Shown: piece after piece, positions 56,340-64,000 of the stretch
Layout: the number at the start of each line of letters is the position of its first letter
Position numbering within the stretch: position 1 is the stretch's first letter
Assembly (NCBI GenBank): GCA_022494885.1
Contig: JAGVSM010002713.1
Coordinates: forward strand, 91,078 to 155,077
DNA: 64,000 nucleotides
Direction: 5' to 3'
Origin: Micrasema longulum
Taxonomy: Eukaryota > Arthropoda > Insecta > Trichoptera > Brachycentridae
Made by a program: the position numbers and the translations under genes
Notes under the pieces: generated by a model
Database searches by the model: none
Seen by the model: the letters and a program-made list of their open reading frames with translations, nothing else
What the model was told of the DNA's origin: nothing

Positions 56340-56600
56340 TCCGTTTTTTTTCATTCTTTGTTGCATCCCTTCGTCTTTCTTTTTCCACATCTCCCCCCAA
56401 GTGTAGCGTGGGAACTTCATCAGACGCCTATCGCCAGCCAGCATTCTCACTTCCTACCACGTCAATTCTACGCCCCTTAGTATTACCGAATAACACCAAA
56501 AGGTCGTCATCAACGGCTTTCTGGGACGGTGGGAGCCCGCAGGTGTGAAGAAAAGGCATCCTGGGTTAAGGCTCTCCTGAGCCATTCACTGCACGAGTCC
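56340..56600 (-). pseudogene. LINE-C 3' end, second copy
   Basis: The minus strand reads 'ctgcgggctcccaccgtccc' and 'agaaagccgttgatgacgac', then 'gggcgtagaattgacgtgg' and 'gagatgtgg', co-linear with the plus-strand copy 35850-36010. Translations share 'KPLMTTF', 'GVELTW' and 'MLAGDRR'. The plus ORF at 56303-56548 is its shadow. Confidence 0.65.
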
Positions 56601-56819
56601 ACCCAATTATTTAATTACAAAAAATAAAATCATGACAATATTTACTACACAATTGCAAAGCATTGACAATTTCATAAAAAAATAGGTTAATTAAATACAA
56701 ATTCATCGATATTTTTAACCCTGCACAAGAAAATTTTTGGAATTCTGCCTTTATCTATCATGTAACGTGAGTCTATATAGGATACAATCCTTAATAAACC
56801 TATTTCTCTATTTTTTTGA

Positions 56820-57120
56820 AATGATTAAAATGTATTTTTTGTCATCTTCGAATGTTCATTTTCACACTGGATTTGGAATGTAAAATTTGTAAAAATATGC
56901 TGGATATTAATGATAAAAAATATTTACCCTCGCCATGCAAAGAATAATTAAATGAATTGAAATGATACCAATACAACAATAAATCTGTTTAACTGTATAA
57001 GAAAAAGCAGGAAAATAGAACTTGTAACAAGGAAAACAGAGCTTTTTGTGGCCGGTGATTGTGTGAAAGAGACAACAGCATCCAGATAGCAAGATAGGTA
57101 CATAATATAACATGCTTGAG
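56820..57120 (+). repeat. R7 copy, 5' part missing
   Basis: 'catcttcgaatgttcatttt', 'tttggaatgtaaaatttgta', 'tttaccctcgccatgcaaag', 'cttgtaacaaggaaaacaga' and 'gtggccggtgattgtgtgaa' match 43037-43690 in order. Confidence 0.6.
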
Positions 57121-58145
57121 ACAACGGAAAAAAAAAGTCGTGTATGTTTTTCTCATACGTTCAAGTCAGTCTGTTTTTGGCAGCGAGTGGGAGCGTCAGC
57201 TTGTAAAATGACTCGCGTAATTATTATAAAGTAAGCTTGTCATATCATTGTTGTTACATTGAACCAGTTTCATATGCATAAAAGCAAACGACATATGTCT
57301 AACACATAAGCTGTTCGCTGTTTTAATAAAGTGAAGCGTTTTGAAAGGTGTCTGGAATTCGAATCACTTTATTTAGTTATTGTGAAATTAACATTAATTT
57401 TATAGAATTAACATATTGAAATTAATATTTTACAAAAGAAGTGACTCGAGTTTACTTCGTAATTCATACAACGCATCGGAGTACATTTGGTTACTTTATC
57501 TCTGAGTTTGGATTGATATTTAAATATTACATTTCTATCAAATGATCAAATCAACTCGAAGTTCTTTGGAATCGATTATGTATTTTTGATACTTAACCAA
57601 TATATTAAAAATCTCTTCGCCACGTAAGATACATACATATTATATTTCATATATTCCGCGCCGTGAAGAATCACACAATCTTTAATTTGATTTGAACAGA
57701 TCTTCAATTTCCCCTCGATATTTCTTTCTCCGCCTCGGGAGAATGGAATATATTTACTCCTGGCAATGAGCGTAAAATAATATTCCTTTGTCTGAGGAAA
57801 GTGTTCTTAAGATTTCCATATGAAATTTTATCATATGAGCGGGGCTACAAATCAGGAAAGACGGTTGTGTAGTATAATGTGACTCCGAGCCATGATCGCC
57901 AAAACATCGTAACCGACAAAAACTGTGTTTTACGGACGAAGATTTATTATTCTTAATTATTAAGGAATGTGGTTTGAGAATCAAATTTTGTTTTAAATAT
58001 TTATTTCATTGACATCTATAAAAGAAATATTCGAAAGGAAATTTGGATTTCAAAGTATTAAGTGTTAACGCAGGTTGTGTTTGTTTTTTTTCTATTTTAA
58101 AAATGAGCACCAAAACTAAATAAAATGGTAAAGTTCATTCGTAAT
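57121..58145. other. Non-coding stretch, apparently single-copy
   Basis: 57600-57920 is less AT-rich and not repeated here. The minus ORF 57754-57984 has no domain. No exon with splice support is visible. Confidence 0.4.
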
Positions 58146-58149
58146 AAAA

Positions 58150-58389
58150 TTTTGTATCTGTATGTGTTGCTGAATTAGCGGACATTCATTCTTATCGTAG
58201 CAAGGATAAATATTTTTTTGTACTAACATTTAGCATAGTTATAAAAGTTTTATTTTCCAAACCGGGTGTGAAAATGGCCGTTTGAAGATTACAAAAAATA
58301 TAAATTCATATTTTTTTTAAATAAGAGAGATATATCAAGTCTTGTGTCCTATGTCAACTAGTGTGACATCGCAGCCACACAAGAGTTAA
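58150..58389 (-). repeat. R7 copy, inverted
   Basis: The minus strand from 58389 reads 'taactcttgtgtggctgcga', 'tgtcacactagttgacatag', 'cacccggtttggaaaataaa', 'ttatccttgctacgataaga' and 'cgctaattcagcaacacata', closely matching the start of 43037-43690. It stops at about 58150. Confidence 0.65.
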
Positions 58390-58764
58390 GTGAAACATTT
58401 ATTCTGGTAAATTTGTGGTAGCTGAGTTCTACCGTCCAAGTGTGATGCAACCAGTGCGTCACTGCTGTGCCCTACTGTTTTGAGTTCAATTAACAATTGC
58501 TTTTACACTTTTCAATAGTTATTCTCTATTTTATTCACCGACCAATCCTTTGTAATGTTGTATCGCCATTTTCCCGTGGAGATAGTATTTGGACACTGAT
58601 CTCGTTTTCTCTACATTTACACATTTTTTCATGCACACACGCTGATTATTCAGTATTTTTCACCTTCAAGTATTCGTTTGTTTTGGTCATGCCGTATCTT
58701 TTTCGATTTTCTTCGTTTTGACGATTTTTCACTATCCATTTGCCTACACGTTCAAACCAAAGCA

Positions 58765-58995
58765 GCAACCATTCAGTTATTTCGCCGATCGATGCTTGTC
58801 GCAGCCTTGCATAGTTGTACTACATATTTGCCTGAAAGATGGGATTTTACCAGCATTCAGCATAAAATATATTGATTCTTCCGATTCAATGCGTTGCTTC
58901 AGTACGTTTAGGTCGGTATTAGGACTCAAATATAAACTGCTAATTTTGCCTTCTACAGCAAGCATTATTTGTTTGCAACGGTTATGTTTTCTAAT
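58765..58995 (-). CDS. Unidentified small ORF, possible coding remnant
   Basis: The minus strand is open for about 70 codons with a natural amino-acid mix ('MLAVEGKISSLYLSPNTDLN', then 'IYFMLNAGKIPSFRQI') and three cysteines near the end. The plus strand is also open in two frames (58678-58875, 58718-58999). The region is less AT-rich than its neighbours. I recognise no family, and no splice sites clearly bound it. It may be a worn transposon ORF or chance. Confidence 0.2.
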
Positions 58996-59044
58996 ATAAA
59001 TTATAATAATTAGTGTGATAATCTGAGATTAATTTCGTTGTAAA

Positions 59045-59215
59045 CGAATGTTTGCAGACAGGCTGGATTTTCTCACTAAGGAAATATTTAGGTCTAAATT
59101 TCCCTTTTTAAATCCCTTAATTCGTGTAGATCTAAAGATCTCTGTGAATACTTAGAATTCCATTTTTCCTTCTCAAAAATATATTCCTTCTCTGTTGCAG
59201 TAAATTTAGAAAAAA
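59045..59215 (+). repeat. R3 copy, internally deleted
   Basis: 'aatgtttgcagacaggctgg', 'attttctcactaaggaaata' and 'tttaggtctaaatt' are followed by the far-end 'ttccttctctgttgcagtaa'. The palindromic middle is missing. Confidence 0.55.
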
Positions 59216-59464
59216 AAACACTTAAAGATATTTTTTATAATACGTTTAATTATTGAAAATATAAAAATACACGGAATCTTAGAATTTCGAATTTAAATGC
59301 GTTATTGTAACAGCCAATTTTTCCCCTAAATCGGTACATGTGTTTATTATTTTAAAATTGGTAATTTTGGCCAATTCGAAAGGGTTGTTAGTTTTCAACA
59401 AACCAATTAGTAGACGCGTTTTGTTGTGATCACACACCTCGGCTTTTTGACAAAAAATCATTCC

Positions 59465-59645
59465 GCATTGATACCACAGACACCGTTTTCGCCGGAGTTG
59501 TCCCCCTGCGACTTTTATTTTTCTTAAACTGAAAAGAACGATGTTTCGTGACCATAGAGGAGATCAAAACCAAATCGCTGACAGAACTGAAGGCCATATC
59601 AAAAATGTTTGGAGAATTGTAAAAAACGCTCGTCTGGGTGAATAT
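59465..59645 (+). pseudogene. mariner-type transposase C-terminal relic
   Basis: Successive frames read 'PQTPFSPELSPCDFYF', matching the 'YSPDLaPCDFfLF' motif that carries the third catalytic aspartate of mariner transposases. Then 'KNDVS', 'EEIKTKSLTELKAISK'-like and 'KTLVW' remnants follow. Frameshifts and a stop directly after the motif show it is dead. The N-terminal DNA-binding part and the terminal repeats are not recognisable nearby. Confidence 0.55.
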
Positions 59646-60430
59646 AATATAAATATATTAAATACACCCAGATAGATATAATATGATAGTGATTATTTAG
59701 AAGGAAACAATATTAATAATAAGAATTGAAGAAAGTTTTTTTAAACAGACAAATTCCGTGTATTTCTTTATGAAACTGCGTATATTCGTCATTTAGTTAG
59801 CATGTGTTTTTTAAAAGATAAAAAGCTTTTTCATTATAACAAAGCGTCGCTTTTTAGATTCCAGTGTAAATTACTAACAGAAAACACTTCAGTGAGGTTT
59901 TTCTCTCATTTGTATGGTGGTCACCTCTAGACCAACTCAAAAACACATTAGACCCCGCTAAATAAACTTTTGGTTTGTTATTGTGGGGCGAAATACCTTC
60001 TCGTGGTTTAGAAGACAAACCAGAGGCAGAGTAAACGAAATTAAGGCAATACGTTGAAAATGCACTTTACTTCTTTTAAACAATTTTTTTTTTAACCAGC
60101 CTGTTCCTGTGATGTAGTTAGCGTTGCGAATTGCACTCAATCAATTTATATCTCTGTGACAACTAAGAATATTACCATGAAACATTTTTGTAATCTTCAA
60201 GGAATCCTTAATACATAAGAAAAATCTTATCATTTATTTGGGTATAACTGAAGAACTGCAAAAACGACAAAATATCGAGCGCCCCTAGATAAATATATAA
60301 AACATTCATTTGAGAGAAAGAGGCATAATCTAATTAGATCACTAAACAAGACCAATATATAATTTCAATAATATAAAGAGAGACAGTGATTATCAGGTGG
60401 TCATTTCCTAACCTCAGGTTACCCAAGGTA
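59646..60430. other. Non-coding stretch
   Basis: No gene or repeat recognised. A pair of short 'cacccagat/cgtctgggtg' strings near 59633 and 59667 is too short to call an element. Confidence 0.45.
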
Positions 60431-60432
60431 AT

Positions 60433-60702
60433 GTCAACTTCGCGGTGTAATGGTCAGCGCGTTTGCCTACCATGCACAAGGTCTCGCGTTCGATTCCTGA
60501 CATGAATGAAATGAAATATTAATTTAAAGGGTGTTTTCACACTAAAATATTTCAAAGCCCCTTTGCTATACCTGAAGCGTAAGACTGATCATCTTACCTT
60601 CGTAAAACAAAAATGATCAAGATACGCTGCGATCGGTGTACCAATGCAGTGCCCTACGCACCATTAGGTGCGGAGGGGAAAAATGATGATGATGAAAATG
60701 AG
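60433..60702 (+). mobile_element. SINE2 copy, best preserved
   Basis: It begins 'gtcaacttcgcggtgtaatg' (A box), with 'gcgcgtttgcctaccatgca' (anticodon arm region), B box GCGTTCGATTCC at about 60487-60498, 'gggtgttttcacactaaaat', 'acctgaagcgtaagactgat', and 'accaatgcagtgccctacgc'. It ends 'accattaggtgcggagggga' followed by a (GAT)n/(GAA)-rich tail. At about 270 bp it is the reference for the family. It has no leader like that of 16041, 34741 and 39203. Confidence 0.75.
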
Positions 60703-61535
60703 ACCAAACCGTGACTTAAGGAAGTTTTTTCTCACAGTATTTTAAAGGTTAAAAAAACTTTTTTTTTTTAGTACGTCTAAATGTTAGTACACAAGTCTTA
60801 GATTTCAACCCAAGTAGTTTATCGAAATTGATTTATTCTAAAATGAAAAAATGAAAATATGGAAGTCTGAACATTTTTAGAAGTGATAAATATAGGCAGC
60901 ATGTTTAACTTCTGTAAAGTGATCATTAAAATTGTTGCTATTTTTTTAATTTTTTTATTACACATATATATAGTATATTGATTTCTAATTTATCTAAGTA
61001 TATTAATTGTTATTTGCTTAAGTATATTGATTTCTAATTACCTAAAATTTTCAAATCATCAATTAGATCATACTGTTAATAAATCTTGCTGTCAAAAATA
61101 TCCCATCTGTTTTTTATATATGTACAATGATAATGTGACAGGAAAGGCCCTAACTCGTAATTCGAAATTAAGTCATTGATTTGTTAGTAGTTGTATAATA
61201 AAAGTATTAAATAAGTATTTATTTGAACAAATCGTTTTTTTTTTCTATGCATGCTTCCAACACCGTCATTAATATTTTATCAATTTAATTTACACGTACA
61301 ACATATTTTTAAATAATCATTAAAAACAATACCGAAATATAAATAATATTCGGGAACAACACGAATTTTTCCAATTTATTTATTTTTTGTGCAAAATGTA
61401 AATTGGCAGACTTATTGCCAAATGGCAATTTATTCCGACCGATCAATAAAATTTCAAATTAAAAAAGCTTAAGATATACAAAATTATAAATAACAGTATT
61501 TGCATATAAATTGCCTTTATTTATTTTTATTTTTT
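60703..61535. other. AT-rich non-coding stretch
   Basis: 'attgatttctaattta/cctaa' occurs twice (60979, 61028), a small local duplication. No gene. Confidence 0.45.
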
Positions 61536-61539
61536 ATAT

Positions 61540-61730
61540 TTATTTATTTGCTTTTTACATATTTATTACAGCAATTTACATTATTTTTTTTATACAATAG
61601 ATTAGTTGAATTGCAAAAGTATACATATGTATTTTTTTATTTTGCTTGTCAGTCATCTAACTTGCCTAACTAGGGATAGTTTCCCCGTTCTAAGGCAGGA
61701 AATAATGTATTTTATAATATAATATAAAAA
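61540..61730 (-). mobile_element. LINE 3' end, same family as 15505
   Basis: It starts with a TATTTATTTATTTG run (A-rich tail on the minus strand), then 'acatatttattacagcaatt' and 'taactagggatagtttcccc' followed by 'gttctaaggcag'. No coding part is left. Confidence 0.5.
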
Positions 61731-61764
61731 ATAATTACAATTACTATCAGTATAAGAGCACACA

Positions 61765-62045
61765 CAATAATATGGACAACGCAAGAATGGTAAAACAATT
61801 GTATATGGCAAAAATGAACGGTACCGTGAGACGAGGACAATTAAGGAAGACGGGACATGATCAGATAAACCAAAATCTTAAATCTGGTCATGTCAAAAGC
61901 AGACAGAACCGAAGGGCATGTATGACAAGATGAATGAATGTGGAAGAAGCTATGAATGTATGCCAGGATAGACGTGTGTGGCAGTCCATTCTCTCTGCCT
62001 ACCCCTACGGGAAAATGGTAGTAGTAGTAGTAGTAGTAGTGGTAA
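61765..62045 (+). pseudogene. LINE-A 3' end with (TAG)n tail
   Basis: The frame gives 'MDNARMVKQLYMAKMNGTVR', 'RGQLRKTGHDQINQNLKSGH' and 'VKSRQNRRACMTR', with a stop. After a shift it gives 'VWQSILSAYPYGKM', directly followed by a (GTA)n run to 62041. This is the C-terminus and simple-repeat tail of the element also present at 31107-31285 plus 32112-32310. Confidence 0.7.
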
Positions 62046-62164
62046 TAATATGCCTATATGTTTGCCCTACTTCCAGATTTAAACATAAATAATATATATA
62101 TACCATGAACACCTAAATAATACCTACATCTCCTAAATCTTAAAAATTAACACTATACTCAGGA

Positions 62165-62370
62165 ATATAAAAAAAAGGAAAGGAGGAGAAGAATAAGGAA
62201 GAGAAATGAGATGTTTCTTTAGGTGTGATTTAAACTGATAAACTATAACAACATCTATGATTATGAATAAAAGACGATTTCACAGTCGAGCCGCATGGAC
62301 ACTATAGGAGTTTGAGAAGAAAGAGGTATTGCGGAGGGTGCTTTGAGAATTAAAACGAAGAGGTAAATAT
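62165..62370 (-). pseudogene. LINE-B fragment, minus strand
   Basis: The minus strand matches 31640-31825: 'tacctcttcgttttaattct', 'caaagcaccctccgcaatac', 'tatagtgtccatgcggctcg' and 'actgtg', later 'aagaaacatctcatttctct' followed by 'tcc'. The stretch between the blocks has diverged (about 62210-62280). Confidence 0.65.
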
Positions 62371-62399
62371 TGAATGATTTGATTCAACACTGCATGGAT

Positions 62400-64000
62400 C
62401 TGACATGCATAATTTTAGTATTTTTCGTATTTATTATACATAAGTCCCATATCATTCGACTATTTCAACAAGAAGTTATTAACTTCTTGCCATTTACTCT
62501 CCGTGATATATGGATGTTTATACGAAATTACTCATTTATAAATATTAATTCTTTTTGACATGATTAACAATTTTAGACATTGATATGACATAAGAAGAAG
62601 ACAATACTAGACCCAAAGTTGAACCCTCAGGTACCTCGGCCTTCGTTTTTTTAAATTTTGGTAAGAGTTTTACTAACATTTTAGCATTTATCAGATAGTT
62701 TTTCAAAACATCAATCAAGTTGCCATCTTTGCAAGAGCCTCTTAAGATATAACCCAGTGTTTAGAATTTGAAAATTTAATCAGAAAATCCGTATTCTTTA
62801 AAATGTTGAGGTAATTCAATTAACCGATTTAATTCTCACAATATGATATTTATTGCGAGTATAAATCTTATGAAATGTTCCTATTTCATGGACACTGGAT
62901 TTCATTGACCGTTTATACTAAGTACAGTAATGAAGACATGTTTAAAACGGTTTAATAAATTTTAAGGCTTCATTTCAAATACCTTTCAGGAACAGAGATA
63001 AAACTTTTAAGTACACCGTTCTGCTTTTAATTAAACACCGAGTAGATAAGTATCAAGTTATTGAAATCAGTTATCATTTATGTAAGTGGAAACTCGTTAT
63101 CCAAAGGAGTTCCTTTGTCAACTTTTAGGTTACTTAACATAAATATTTCACACGTATAGTCACTACCAGTTACTTGTTTTCTGTTTTTGTTGTTTCGTAG
63201 TTTCTGACTGGCAAACATAAATGATCTAGTTACCCTACGATTGAAGAGCAAATCCAGTAGGTACCCAATACATTATTTTGCACTTGGTGCGGATAGAAAA
63301 ATAGTGATGCTAATGTGTAAAATTACAATTTATATTTGATAAATGTACACAATGTAATTACTTGTAAATTTCTTAACTAATTGAATCGAAATTCATTTCG
63401 TTACACTTCATTATAAATTATTATGAAAATAAAACTTTGTTTCTAGAGTAACACAATTTTATTATTTAACAAAACACTACTACAGTTTTGGGAGAGCACT
63501 CGGGTGATATATAGCAGTTTTATATCACCCGTCGGCGTCGATAGGATTTATTTTCCTAATAACTTATAAATCTTTTTTATTTTTAGCTTGGCTGTTGAAC
63601 ATAAGCTTTACTCAACTTGCCAAAATAAAACATTGCCTTTTAGAGTGATAACTCAAAAAAAAGATTATCGCATACCATCACAATTACTATGTTTTTAATA
63701 TAATTTATTTTTATTCATACTGCTAAAAATACTGTCGTATATGTGCCAAAAATAACCACCTTTTTATACAAATTCTAGTAAGAATAATATACTTTTAAAC
63801 CATATCAGGTATCATTTAATAAACGGAGAACAAAAAAAAAACATTCTACGTCTGTATTAGATTTTAGGATGTATAATAAATTTCATGTCCCTCAGCCTTG
63901 TTCACAATCAAATATTTTCTGGATTATAACTTAATCTTAAATATCAGAAGCGTACTACGGAATTAAGGGCATGATATTTTTTCGGTTGACCCGAGTGCCA
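62400..64000. other. AT-rich non-coding end of window
   Basis: No gene is seen. A perfect 11-bp hairpin (CGGGTGATATA, 63501-63511 with 63521-63531, 9-nt loop) is the only clear structure. The ORF 62370-62558 has no domain. Confidence 0.45.

Noticed and set aside
56303..56548. 81-codon Ser/Pro-rich plus-strand ORF
   Set aside because: The opposite strand matches LINE-C at 35850-36010, so this is its shadow.
62018..62041. (TAG)n microsatellite as an independent feature
   Set aside because: It is the direct 3' tail of LINE-A and is described there.

Overview
The window looks like a stretch of an insect nuclear genome. It is strongly AT-rich (about 30% GC by eye). It is packed with decayed non-LTR retrotransposons, four tRNA-derived SINE families, short inverted-repeat elements and other dispersed repeats. 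It contains no operons, Shine-Dalgarno sites or long intact reading frames. Insects are suggested by the element types (insect-type endonuclease/reverse-transcriptase LINE relics, a mariner relic, a piggyBac-like candidate) and by the AT-rich introns. I cannot settle the order from sequence alone; Lepidoptera or Coleoptera both fit.

Only one segment reads as a host protein-coding exon: 26499-26714 on the + strand. It is a 216-nt, GC-rich, phase 1-1 exon that encodes one complete ten-cysteine follistatin/Kazal domain of the kind arrayed in agrin-like extracellular matrix proteins. It has a branch-point-like CTAAT, a pyrimidine tract and AG upstream, and GTAAGT downstream. I found no second exon, so most of the window is probably intron of this gene (at least about 26 kb upstream and 37 kb downstream), provided the gene extends both ways.

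Layout. 1-9 kb: SINEs, two copies of an AT-rich repeat (R6), a palindromic element and a LINE relic. 9-18 kb: four copies of a 0.6-0.95 kb element (R1), two of them directly head to tail, plus LINE 3' ends and a 147-codon ORF of unknown nature. 18-26 kb: sparser sequence with a CpG-rich island near 22.8-23.0 kb that could be regulatory. 26.5 kb: the exon. 27-33 kb: a SINE nested in an older repeat, a 108-bp minisatellite, a LINE inserted into another LINE, and a clean 361-bp TA-flanked MITE. 34-42 kb: more LINE 3' ends and SINEs. 42-49 kb: repeat families R3, R4 and R7 and a GC-rich TATA-containing block. 49-57 kb: a piggyBac-like candidate and five LINE relics, including the longest reverse-transcriptase remnant. 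57-64 kb: R7, R3, a mariner transposase relic, SINE2 and two more LINE ends.

Repeat families are named here only by comparing copies within the window (SINE1-4, LINE-A to LINE-J, R1, R3, R4, R6, R7). I see no bacterial, viral or CRISPR-type system, and nothing that qualifies as a new multigene system. The most valuable items are the follistatin-domain exon, the undescribed repeat families and the datable nested insertions.
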